This document shows positions 1 through 10,173 of a DNA stretch of 64,000 nucleotides, one piece after another. Source of the DNA: Cladopsammia gracilis (Eukaryota; Cnidaria; Anthozoa; Scleractinia; Dendrophylliidae); contig JAJGOT010000240.1 in NCBI GenBank assembly GCA_022457155.1, positions 186,001 to 250,000 of the forward strand, in the 5' to 3' direction. The notes beneath the pieces were generated by a model. That model did no database searches and was not told where the DNA came from. It worked only from the letters and a program-made list of their open reading frames with translations. The position numbers and the translations under genes are program-made. How positions within the stretch are numbered: position 1 is the stretch's first letter; each line of letters begins with the position of its first letter.

Positions 1-204
1 CGGAGTGAAACCGCGCTTGATTCTTTTGATTTCTGTCATCTGCTGGGCAACCATATCCTCATGTGAACGCTTGAGAGCTAAACTGGAATCTTTAACCAGA
101 GTCTTAAACTGACCAAGAAGGTCCTGGTTGTTCTGTGTTATTAGTCGTACCGCTGTAGCCTCATTCATATTGCCAGGGAGGAAAGCAAAAAATCGGGGTA
201 ACAT
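1..204 (-). CDS. partial N-terminus of an unknown repeat-associated coiled-coil protein
   Basis: The minus-strand frame is open from an ATG at 204 to the window edge (68 codons). It begins MLPRFFAFLPG, and a second in-frame Met lies at 168. After a short hydrophobic start the protein is rich in Gln, Glu and Lys (QNNQDLLGQFKTL, AQQMTEIKRIKRG), which suggests a coiled coil. I associate this type of N-terminus with repetitive cnidarian proteins found next to transposable-element genes, but I cannot name a function. It lies downstream of the transposase remnant on the same strand. The rest of the protein is outside the window. Confidence 0.45.
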   Translation of the reverse strand, partial: MLPRFFAFLPGNMNEATAVRLITQNNQDLLGQFKTLVKDSSLALKRSHEDMVAQQMTEIKRIKRGFTP

Positions 205-378
205 TGAACTTGTTTGAACAGTACTAGAGGCGGCGAGGCTGACCGTAGAATGACACAAATCTATCAACGAACACTTTTCAAACTCACGAACCGTGAGCCC
301 CTGCGCACTACACTAGTACCCGGTTCTCTGCTCCGTGTCGGCAAAATATTAATTTATGTCAATACCGATTATCACAAA

Positions 379-632
379 TTACATAAGTGTCGGAGGCTCA
401 AGCTGAAAGAATGTGGATGTTGAATTTCCATATATGCATGTGAAGATGTTTCTAAAACGTGCACGTACAATGTATTGTTTGGCTACCGCACTCATACCCA
501 GCTTAAGGTTCTTTTTGTAATCAATGAACTTAAAATATTCCACGATATCACCAAAGAGCCACTCTACAGACACTCGAACCTCACTCATAGCAGTGTTAAA
601 TGCTCCCATCTCTGTTGTTAGTACTGGTACCT
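379..632 (-). pseudogene. C-terminal fragment of a DDE_Tnp_4 (Harbinger-like) transposase
   Basis: The minus-strand frame runs from 632 to a stop at 379. It contains SEVRVSVEWLFGDI and EYFKFIDYKKNLK, a pattern typical of the region around the catalytic Glu and the C-terminus of DDE_Tnp_4 transposases. The frame remains open up to base 632, exactly where the element beginning AGTAGTAGG starts. The fragment therefore looks like a transposase gene cut by that insertion. The catalytic Asp residues and the N-terminal half are absent from the window. It is not related closely to the Harbinger transposase at 10174-11468. Confidence 0.55.
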
Positions 633-1230
633 AGTAGTAGGAATGTGGGGGTTGACCAACGGGTGGAGGGGGGTGGTTGACGTCATGATCCCTAGAGGTG
701 AGGTTATGGGTTAAAAATAGGTAGAGATGACATCATAATCTATTTTAAGTCAATGGGGAGTGATGACATCATATGATAAATTGTATGTTGACACCTGAGA
801 TCGGGGATTAGCTGACGTCATGATCCCTAGAGGTGACGTCATGGGTTAAAAATAGGTAGAGATGACATCATAATCTATTTTAGGTCAATTGGGAGTGATG
901 ACATCATAATGTATTTTAAGTGAATGGGGAGGCCGGGAGGAGGGGGATTAGCAGACGTCAGCTAATCCCCAATCCCGTGGTGCCTAGGATCATGACGTCA
1001 TGAATCCCTAGAGGTGAGGTCATGGGTTAAAAATAGGTAGAGATGACATCATAATCTATTTTAAGTCAATAAAGAGTCGAGGATAAATTACATCAATTTA
1101 TTTTAAGTCAATGGGGAGTCGGAAATGAATGACATCATAATCTATTTGTAACTCGAGAGTTGCACTGGGGTAGAATGACATAATGTGATTATTTTTAGAT
1201 TGTTGGCTAAATAATTTTTGGTGGTATAAA
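633..1230 (+). promoter_or_regulatory. CRE/ATF-like repeat array and TATA promoter of the 152-aa gene
   Basis: This stretch contains four perfect TGACGTCA palindromes (678-685, 813-820, 834-841, 993-1000), the core cAMP-response/ATF bZIP site. It also holds many copies of the variant GATGACATCATAATCTATTT, arranged as imperfect 100-150 bp repeats. A TATA box (TATAAAA) lies at 1225-1231, about 55 bp before the ATG at 1285. The same array precedes every copy of this gene. That a bZIP factor drives it is inference from the motif. Confidence 0.65.
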
Positions 1231-1284
1231 AGCAGACTTTTTTACTAGTTGTTACAGATTAATTTGAGTATAGGAGTAGAAATC

Positions 1285-1743
1285 ATGGTTGGTAAACACC
1301 AAACTGGTGATTTGTTTGTGGATGGGATTGAACTCGAGGCCCAAATACTGCGAAACAAAATAGCAGATATTATAGAAGATGAATATGCAAGAGAAATTAA
1401 TCGCTTAGTGTACGAAGAAGCAACACGCCGTTGTGAGGCTTGCCAGATGGATGAACTCTCGCAACTTCATCACGATTGTATGATGGTAGAAGAGGATGAA
1501 ATATGGGTTGTATATTATGAAGCGGCAAGGAAGCGCATTAATTTAAAAACAATATGGATGGATTTACAAAAAAAAGTTCAAGAAAGACTTGATTTACAGC
1601 TGACAGAATCATGGTTAAAATACTTGCTTCATCTTGCTACAATGGACAACACAAGTGCATTTTTATTGTATAAAAACTTTCAACGGAAACATGATGAGAG
1701 GAAAGACGAATGTCTGAGACTCGGATGTTGTGATTATATGTAA
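1285..1743 (+). CDS. 152-aa zinc-motif protein of the AGTAGTAGG element family, copy 1 (intact)
   Basis: I do not recognise the family. The ATG at 1285 is chosen because it is the first Met after the TATA box and is kept in all five copies. The product is acidic and helical at the N-terminus (DLFVDGIELEAQ). A cysteine/histidine cluster follows at about residues 50-65, C-x2-C-x8-H-H-x-C, likely to bind zinc, then a helical segment (about 75-130) and a Cys-rich tail with four cysteines after residue 142. The stop codon overlaps an AATAAA signal (TAATAAAG, 1741-1748). The gene is thus very compact: TATA, short leader, ORF, poly(A) signal. It lies in the left arm of locus A and is the mirror partner of the broken copy at 13408-13866. 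It differs from the 41-44 kb copies at scattered residues. Confidence 0.7.
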   Translation: MVGKHQTGDLFVDGIELEAQILRNKIADIIEDEYAREINRLVYEEATRRCEACQMDELSQLHHDCMMVEEDEIWVVYYEAARKRINLKTIWMDLQKKVQERLDLQLTESWLKYLLHLATMDNTSAFLLYKNFQRKHDERKDECLRLGCCDYM

Positions 1744-1993
1744 TAAAGTTGAATACTCACAAAGACAATGTTCTCTTCATGTGATACAGATTGATTGTTT
1801 TTAATAAAGTTAATGATATAAAAATTTGATTGTAGTTCATTATTCTTTAATGGCGTTTAGTTTAATTACATGGAGTGATATTGAAAACGTTAACAAAGAG
1901 AAAATAAATTAACTTCAAAAACAAGGATTAAAAATACAACATTACATCTCGCAAACAATAGAAGTATAAGATGGCCCGCCACTTGTGGAAAGT

Positions 1994-2034
1994 GAGATTT
2001 CAGACAAGCCTAATACCCACAGGATTTATCTTAA
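1994..2034. repeat. 41-bp sequence repeated at 12247 and inverted near 13105-13150
   Basis: The sequence from GAGATTTCAG to TTTATCTTAA occurs here, once more in direct orientation at 12247-12287, and inverted in the right arm. The third occurrence at 12247 directly abuts the target-site duplication of the 6930-12243 MITE, so part of the arm has been duplicated internally. Confidence 0.6.
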
Positions 2035-2069
2035 CTTGAATTAATCTCGAAATATTCTTTGCTTTACAG

Positions 2070-2132
2070 ATGACAACGGCCGAACTACAAGAAATCAGTG
2101 ATATGGAAAATATTTCACCGGAGAATGTATAA
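2070..2132 (+). CDS. 20-codon ORF or second exon conserved in both arms of locus A
   Basis: An ATG directly after a good splice acceptor (TTTGCTTTACAG) opens a 20-codon ORF, MTTAELQEISDMENISPENV, ending in TAA at 2130-2132. The identical sequence, acceptor included, is present inverted at 13010-13072. It could be the start of a spliced exon rather than a peptide. Just beyond it, at about 2139, the arm is broken by the TIR of the next segment. The function is unknown. Confidence 0.3.
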   Translation: MTTAELQEISDMENISPENV

Positions 2133-2138
2133 AGCTAA

Positions 2139-2282
2139 TAGTGAGGTGGCTTAGGGTGAATTTAAGGCGAGATCGTTACAGAGCGGAAGAAAGCGTCAAA
2201 TTTGGCACAAAGTATCTTGCTGGTGTAAGAAATAACTTTAGCCTGGGTGCCACGTGATTCGATAATCGGGGGGGGGGGGTGC
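2139..2282 (+). repeat. left terminal inverted repeat of the 2139-6243 segment
   Basis: About 140 bp starting TAGTGAGGTGGCTTAGGGT and ending in the G run after GATAATC recur inverted at 6106-6243, at roughly 80% identity by eye. They bound a 4.1-kb segment that contains the CXC-domain pseudogene. Confidence 0.55.
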
Positions 2283-3417
2283 GAGACACACGATTTAAAT
2301 TTACGCTAACCTTCTTTAGGATGAAAACGAAGCTGATAAGTCAAAACATAGTTTAAATGCTTTTGATCAGCAAATTGAATCAAATACATTAACAAGTTAT
2401 AATTTAGATTGTATGGTTCATTGAAATAGATTAAGGGTGTTTATGTCACGTGACCATCCCATGATTCTTTGCTTTTTCTCTTATGTTGAATGATCTGACT
2501 TTCAGAGAATGTAGTATATTCGGTTGAGTTTGAAATCGGTTTTTTTTTGTTGTTGTTATTTTTTTAAGTTTTCCTTTGGTTTTTCTTTAAGCGAAAAACT
2601 GATGAGAAACTGAGGAGTTAGAAAACATGCAATTGCTACCCGAAGTATTTTAAGATTACAACTGGTGCCAAGCGCGGGAAAATTTGCATAAGGCGCGTAA
2701 AATATGGGACACTCAGTAGCTAGAGATTCAGTTTTGGTCTGACGTTGAAAGCGTGGTCTGTAAACAACCTTTTCGTTACTATGTATCACTGTTAACTTTG
2801 ATTAATCATGGGCTAACTTCATTCAGGAAACACGAAGTAAGAGAAACACAATATTTGATTACCTAACGATGCAATTTAAGCTTGATATGGCGGGAAATTG
2901 AAGAGTATAGATTAATTTTGAGACAATATATTTTCGATAATATATTGAATACATATTGTTTGGCCACCGTTAACTGTTTATTACGGCAAAACGAAATAAT
3001 TTCCAAAGAGTATTTTAAACGAGGTTCACAAGAGTACCAAGCGACGGTGAAACTTCATCAGAAGTCAACAATAGTCTTGAAAATGCGTTTACTAAACAAC
3101 AACAGAACTTTTCGGTTAAGTTGTTTGTGGTAGTTGAAAAAGCGTCCTTTCAAGTGATAATTGTGTTAAAATATTTATGACCACACATTTATGTGACACT
3201 GTAAAACAAAAGAATGAAACTTTTTCCCGGCCTAACGTGACGAAGCCAACAAAGTTCTATTAGTGCTCATTTGCATATTTCTACTCTTCTATTTAAAGCT
3301 CGTCTTCTTGACATAACGTTCACAGGAGTCTAGATAAAGGATAATTATAAGGGTATAAGTACAATGATTTGTAAAGACTGATCGAAAATAGAACTGTATC
3401 GATTCATGATACCATCA
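2283..3417. other. no recognised gene
   Basis: AT-rich sequence. The only sizeable open frame (2882-3133, +) has no recognisable motif. I see no RNA gene and no clear repeat. Confidence 0.4.
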
Positions 3418-5066
3418 AGAAGAATTCTTTGCCACTGTTCAAATGAGAAAACCCCAAGCCTTAAAGTCAAAGCAGCAAGTAAGTGCACTGAAAAGCGATT
3501 GCAACCTTTTCAGCCGTCTGTATATAGCCACCCAGCATCGAATCGGAGACCTTGACGAATTTTTTATGCATGAAAACCAGCCCTATCCGCCATCTCTCTC
3601 GGAGTTTGGAAAGCTAAGATTCGGGAAGAAGTCAGACCTCTTGACATGTGTTAAGCCTGCCAGTTTAAAGCAGCCTGATCCACCCCACTCTATGACTGTA
3701 AGATCTTTGATGGAGCAGCTGTTGTCCATGCCCTTCTTTTCTCCCCAACTGTTTCCACCTTTGACAGTTATACTGAAAACGTCTTTATCCCATTCATTGT
3801 GAATCATCTCCAATCAAGTAAAAGAGTGGACATTGTTTGGGATACGTACAAGGATCGGAGAAGAGCATTAAGGATTCAACCAGAGAAAAGAGAGGTAAAG
3901 GCCAGAGAAGAAAGGTCACAAGTGACACCAAGGTTCCTCCAAACAAGAAAGAACTGTTTGCCTTCTTGACAAGCAGAGTTTCAGAGTACCAGTTTCCTAA
4001 AGACAAGGAAGTAAACATCACCTCAGACGAATCGGTTGTCTCAAGCAGAGATTCTATCGATATACAGAGATGTGACCACGAGGAAGCCGACATTGGAATC
4101 GTTGTGCATGTTCTACATGCGCTGAGCAAAGGGTGCAGTCAGGTTTTCGTCCGTACAGTGGATACGAATGTTCTGGTCATAATGATAGGACTTTTTCACG
4201 ACTTCTTCGCTTTGTATCCGTCTGCAGCCGTCTGGATTTGTTTGGGCATGGGGAAATATGTCCAGTACATAAGTACTATAAGTGTGAATTCCATTTGCGC
4301 ATCTCTTGGCCGTCAAACATCTCGGGCACTTCCTATGTTTCATTCATTCATTCACTGGATGCGACGGGACATCCTGTTTCTTTGACAGGAAAGGAGTCCG
4401 CCTGGGACGCATGAAAGTCATTCCCTAATGTGACAGAGGCATTCCTGTTCCCGAAAGACCACCCGTATAACCAGCTGGACAAGGATGATTCCATCTTTAA
4501 GCTTCTGGAACGATTTACTGTAGTTCTCTACGGCAAGACCAGCAATGTGATCATTGTAAATGAAGCCCGCAAAGAAATCTTCACCAAAAAGAACAGAACC
4601 CTAGAAAATATACTTCCTACACAGGTAATTGAAAGCACAACATTCTTAAGGAGTGAAATTCAGACTGTCGACTTACTTTACTGCTTTTATTTATTTCATA
4701 TTCCTGTTTTTGTAATAAAAAAATATTTAACGACAGGGACATGAGTAACCACAAAGCTGATTTCTACTTTTGCTTGTGTAGGACTCGCTGCTACAGTACG
4801 TTTTAAGAGCAATTTACCAAAGTAACATCTGGTACACAAGCCTGCAGTCTGTTGAGATGGTTCCTTCAGCCGAGGGATGGGGTTGGTGTGACATGGATAG
4901 CACCTGGACACCTGTGTGGACGACCCTTCCTTTAGCAGCCAAAGCCTGTCAGGAGCTCCTAAAATGTGGCTGCAAACATGGATGCACTGGCAGATGCAAA
5001 TGCGTCAAAGCTAATTTATTATGTACAGGGTTGTGTCAGTGCTCTGGAGAATGTACCAATAATTAA
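3418..5066 (+). pseudogene. broken copy of a cnidarian repeat protein with HEEAD motif and C-terminal CXC domain
   Basis: Successive plus-strand frames (3418-3802, 3837-4385, 4430-4744, 4757-5066) read as consecutive parts of one protein with several frameshifts between them. The N-terminal part has ENQPYPPSLSEFGKLRFGKK. The middle has KRVDIVWDTYKD and DHEEADIGIVVHVLHAL; the His-Glu-Glu-Ala-Asp motif is a signature of this abundant family. The end carries a cysteine cluster (CGCKHGCTGRCKC then CTGLCQC) like Tesmin/TSO1 CXC domains. I recognise the family as highly repeated in cnidarian genomes but do not know its activity. It sits inside the 2139-6243 TIR pair and may be that element's own gene. 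Confidence 0.6.
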
Positions 5067-5518
5067 CATTAACTTGATCTTAATTGTCCGTCAACTGAGG
5101 GACAGACATTGTATATAATGCTGTTTTCATAGACACTGAAACGAACTTCGTGGTCTCTTAATTTGAGTCGGATGTTCTATTGCAACCGCACATAGTTTTC
5201 AATCAAGCTAGATGTCTTAAATGTAGGGATAATGTATATATTGCTTAAGCCTCGTCATGTTCTGTAACAACGTACCAGTCTCCAATCCACTCCCTATCCC
5301 CGCAGAATTACTAGATTATCGGTTAAACACTTCCTACTTCTTGTACAATAGGAAAATAATATGTTTCAAATTCCGTATTGTCTGCCAGTTTTCAAAGTTG
5401 ATTTGAAAAATGGTAACCTATATGTAAACAAGTAACTGTATTTGCAACGGACCACCGTAACGAAATAGAAGCACCGGATCCTGTAGTAAAGGATCTAATC
5501 AGCTATAAAATAATGAAA

Positions 5519-5725
5519 CGATTTGATAAAAAAATAAGGCTGATAAACGGTACGGAAATGACTATATTTGTAAAATATCCAATATTTCGAAAGCCACAGC
5601 CTTTCTTCTTTAGGGTCTTACAGATAAAGACCCTGAAGGATAAAGGTTGTGCCTTTAGAAATATTGGATATTTTACAAATATAGTCGTTTCCGTACCGTT
5701 TATCAGCCTTGCTTATTTTATCTAA
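5519..5725. repeat. hairpin MITE-like palindrome
   Basis: Two arms of about 80-90 bp are near-perfect reverse complements: AAGGCTGATAAACGGTACGG on the left and CCGTACCGTTTATCAGCCTT on the right. They meet around 5620 and would fold into a long hairpin. It lies within the 2139-6243 segment, downstream of the CXC pseudogene. Confidence 0.7.
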
Positions 5726-6105
5726 CCTATATAAACGGATCAGACGCCCTCCACCGGAAATATTTCCGTGATTTCCGTCAAGCTTGCCTTTAACCCTATT
5801 TTCACGGTACAACATTCATTTTTCGATATTGATATAAACACAGGATGTGTATACTTGTTCTTTACTGTAGTCTGTACAGTAATGATATGGCTGTTTAGCC
5901 TTTAGCCTCGGCGTGTGGTTGTCACGTGACTACATCATATTAAAAGTCAACATTTTCTTTGAAAACCGACCATGGTACCCGAATAATATTTCCAATGTTT
6001 TTTTTAAACTAATAGTTCCCTATAAAAGACATTTTAACATGTTTAAATCATTTAAGTATGCCGGCCTCGTTTTTGTGCTAATGAAAAATGCCGCAAAATA
6101 AATTC

Positions 6106-6243
6106 CGTGCCCCCCCCCCCCCGGATTATCGGATCAAGTGGCACCCAGGCTAAATTTGTTTGCAGTAACACAAAGAGTTTGTGTGCCAAATTTGGTGCTT
6201 TCTTCCAGTCGGTAACGATGTTTACCCTAAGCCACATCACTAT
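6106..6243 (-). repeat. right terminal inverted repeat of the 2139-6243 segment
   Basis: Reverse-complement partner of 2139-2282, ending CTAAGCCACATCACTATA. It includes the C run and the shared GGATTATCGG and GTGGCACCCAGGCTAAA blocks. Confidence 0.55.
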
Positions 6244-6926
6244 AATCAAGGGGGGAGTAGCAATATTCCTAGTTGCTTCATGCTACAGAAACCGGGTTAT
6301 TCTTTCATGATACGCGATCACCAAATGCTAATTAAGTTTCAGTCAATTTTTTAAAGACATTTTTTTAAAGACAATTTTTAAAGACAATTTTAATTTTTAA
6401 AAATTTTTAAAAATTAAAAAATTCAGGGCCAATCGGACCAAAAATGCCAAAAGCGCCAAAACCGCCATATTTCGCGGTGTGATTCCTGGGATCGCGCGTG
6501 AGAACAGGCGTGGAGCTCGCGCGGGTCGAACGTCTCAGGGTATTTAGGTTGTAGAAAGTTGTTTTCAGTATCTACAATGTATAAGTGTAAACGACTTTAA
6601 AACTCTATAATATAATAACTCGCGTACAAATATACCAATCTGGGTGACGACGGCTATGATGCGTTGTGTGGAGATCTCGACCAGAGAGACATTGAGACTT
6701 GATATGTCCCGTTGGTCTCCTTTTGTCGTGATAGTCCTCGTTTTGTCCCTTTTGTCCTTATTTTGTCCTTTTTGTCAAACCTTTCGTTAAAGGTGTTCAT
6801 CTGTGTTAAGAGTTCGAGCGTGAACGCATGAACACATCTGTTCAACAAGTTTAAATTTTGCGAACAGACTTTACATGAGAATTTACATGAGAAATTAACA
6901 TCTCTTTGTTCAACGAGTTAAGACAT
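6244..6926. other. no recognised gene; AT-rich inverted repeats at 6336-6422
   Basis: Contains runs of TTTTTAAAGACA and TTTTTAAAAATT that can self-pair, then a GC-richer stretch and a TTTGTCC-rich tract (6720-6775). No coding or RNA gene is supported. Confidence 0.4.
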
Positions 6927-7290
6927 AATAGGGCCATTTATACGGGAGAAAATAAGACGCGACTTAAATAAGATGCGAAGTGTATCATTTATACGTTTGC
7001 GTCCAACATAAGACGCGAAGATCACGTATAAATGGTTCGCGTCTTATTTTTGATACGGCGCACTTCTTGTTCGCGTCTTATTTAGGACGCGAAAGCATTT
7101 ATACGAGGAAGTTCACGTCTTAATTAAGACGCGGAAAAAATAAGAACAGCTGAAAACCCTGTTCTAAGATAAGACACTCTTATTTAAGTCGCGTCTAAAG
7201 GCGGTGTCACACAGTCGAGACCTAAACTCACGATCAGCTCACGACCTTCACGATCTAAATTTGTAAAATATCGCGAAAAGAACGTAGGAA

Positions 7291-9789
7291 ATGTGGCGTC
7301 AAAATAAAAAAATACCACAAGGCGAAGTCCAACTCACGTTTGTCAAGAGCTATACACGAGTTACAAACGAGCTATACACGATCAACAGACTTGCCGTAAC
7401 AGAGCAATCCACGTTCATTCGCGTCCTACTCGCGATCTATTGGCGACCTATCAGTGGGACTGGCGATCAATTAGAGCGGCTCACGAGCGGCTCCCGAGCT
7501 GCTCATGCGCAAAAAGAGTGGATCACGTGGTACAACCGTGTACACCACGAGTATAAAAAGACCTGTGCCGATTTTGATTATTTTCAGTGTACGACATCTT
7601 CAACAGAGCAGCCCTGCGTGAGTTTTTTCCGGAAATTTCTTTTATTATTACTTCATTGCTACACCATTCCTCCAAAGGGCAGGAAGCGTAAAGGGAAGGA
7701 CAGTAAGGTCCCTGCAAAGAAGCCACGGAAGCAGATAACAGATTGTTCATCATCTTCCAGTGACACAGAGCAGATGAGAGAGACTGGTGTTGATGAGGCC
7801 AGTGAGACTGAGGCCATTGTTACTCGGGCCATTGTTAGCCCTCCCAGATCTACTTCTCCTCCTCCGGATGTTATGGGTGCTCAGACTGCTGGTTCTGGTC
7901 CTACTCCATCCACTTCCAATTCTCCACAAGATGTCACACAAAAGAAGAAGCAGAAGCCAAAACAGTCGGGCATGCCATCCGACGAACAGGAGGAGTCCAT
8001 GTTGGAATTTTTACAGGTCAACACATTTCTGTATAATATGAAGTCCAAGGATTACAAGGGCAAGGTCCTCCGTTCGCAGGTGTGGCAGACACAGGCCGAC
8101 AAAATGGGGTTAGATGGTAATTCGAAAAAAATATTTACAATTTTCTTTTATGTATACTATGTAATAATAATTCATGTTGTTGTGATATTTTGAAATGTAA
8201 GCAATGCCGAGACTTGTCGTAATATAATGTCTATGGTGTTTCATTTTCTGTGTTTTCAGTTGGGACCATTATGCTGTGGTATACATCTATCCGGACCAGA
8301 TATGTCAAGTTGATCAACAAGAAGTCTGGTGATGGTGCGAGGCCTGAGACTGATTTGACTGATAGGGATAATTGGATCATGGCTAACTTCGGCTTCATCA
8401 AAAAGTACATCAGGAAAAGCAAGCAGAAAGTGCCAGTCAGTGTAAGTATTGTGAAATTACTAGTTTTTTTACTGCAAATGACTTTCATTTCAGCTATATA
8501 TCATATTATTTTATGATATTACTTCCTGATATTTTTACTTATGTGTTATGTGCATTGTGTACTTCCAGATGAGGCAAAAGATAGCTGCAAGAGAAGATGG
8601 TGGCATACCTCGTGCCGGTGCCGGTGGTGATGCCGACGGAAGCGATTCCAACCTGGAGGAGGACATGGCCGATGTTATGATGGTCATCGAGGGGCAAGAA
8701 CAGACGGTCATCAGGTCCAAACCTACCTCGCCTGTGGTGCCTGGTACCACTGTTGCTTCCACCAATGTTCCGTCCTCTGCTGGACCTTTTGGCAAGAAGA
8801 CCGCAGCTCAGAAGAGGAAGGAAGCAGACAAAACTTTCATGACACAGATGTCACAGAGAGCAGCAGCAGCAGCAGCTAAATTTCAGTCGCATATCATGAA
8901 ATTGACTGCTGAGCCAGAACCCCAGAGACCAATTCAGCCCACATCTGAGAGAGCTGGCTTCATAACATGGTTTAGCTATGTGGCAGACAACCTCCATCAG
9001 ACTCTATGGTCTAGGTTATTATGTAACTTTTAAAGATTTTTCTAATTTTGTTTCATAATAATGTAAACTTTCTAAATCAACTTTATAATTTTTTTAAAAA
9101 ATTGCAAATGTTATAACTGGGCATTTTTACTTATCTTTCTTTTTGTATTCTGTAACTACAGGTTCCGCAGGGAGTCGATTGGAATGCTCCTCCGATTTCA
9201 AGAAGAAAACGATACACTCCAGTTGCAGGAGGCAAGCACACCACCAGAAACACCAACACCAGTCCCAGCCACTCATCAGCAAGCACCTCCTATGCCAGTT
9301 TCGACCGTAACTAACCAGCGCCAACAACAACCTCAGCCAACATATCCCAGCTATTCTCCTGGAGGATGGAATGAGGCACGCAATGAGGGTAATTTGTGGC
9401 ATTACTTGGGACAGAGTCAGAGCCAATCACATTCTTCCAGGCCTCATCATGAGCAAACGGGCTACAGAGCAGAGCTCACCCAGCTGCAACCTCGACCTAG
9501 GAGTATGCCCGATCCAGCGAGTATGCAGGCAGCCTTTACGGACTTCTGCTATGGTTCTGGCAACCAACCATCTTGGAATACAAGAGCCCCAGTGTCAACT
9601 ACTGTTATGTCTCAGCGCCAACCGTCAGGTCCTAGTAGGCAAACTGCAGATGGCAGCCTTTTCGGACACATGACCACTAGTGAGCCATTGGATGCTTACA
9701 TTGAAGTGACATCACCCAGCGATTTGGGCCAAATCAGTGCCACAGTTACCAGGCATGTTTCACCGGATAATAATTATGACTGTCGTTAA
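7291..9789 (+). CDS. Harbinger partner protein with MADF (Myb/SANT-like) domain, four exons
   Basis: This is the DNA-binding partner of the Harbinger transposase; in characterised elements such proteins help the transposase into the nucleus and bind the ends. Exons: 7291-8116, 8260-8441, 8569-9014, 9162-9789. All three introns are GT-AG and the reading phase is kept across every junction (about 693 aa). The MADF domain spans the exon 1/2 junction: EEQESMLEFLQV-type start (here DEQEESMLEFLQVN), the Trp in SQVWQTQADKMG, and YTSIRTRYVKLI. Exon 1 upstream of it is basic and Ser/Pro-rich (RKRKGKDSK, SSSSSDTE). Exon 3 has KTAAQKRKEADK, and exon 4 is Gln/Pro-rich. The true start is uncertain: the ATG at 7291 gives a poorly conserved-looking leader, and a later in-frame ATG is at 7774. 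Confidence 0.75.
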
Positions 9790-10173
9790 ATCAGTGACAT
9801 TTATTATATGCACATTTCTAAATTTCGAGATAATATAAACATTATGGGATTATGTTAAAAAACTGGATTATTACCTTCATGTGTTACTTTTAAATGCCAA
9901 TTTTCCTAGAAAATAGCAAACAAATGTACTAATTTTGTTTATTACTTATTAAATTTATAATGTGTCTAATTTTTGAAATTTGATATGGTGATGGGTTTTC
10001 TTCTCATTCTTCTCAAACCGACATTAAACATGAAATGATGTCTACATTCTCTGTAGAAATTAGACGTCATCCAATAAAATGAACAACATAAAATATGACA
10101 TGTCACAACCGAAATGACTCAGGTCATTTACTGGTCTAAGAAAAGCAGTGACACAGTTATATGTTGAGTTTTC

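Noticed and set aside
214..423. 69-codon plus-strand ORF
   Set aside because: It overlaps the 3' flank of the transposase fragment on the other strand and has no motif.
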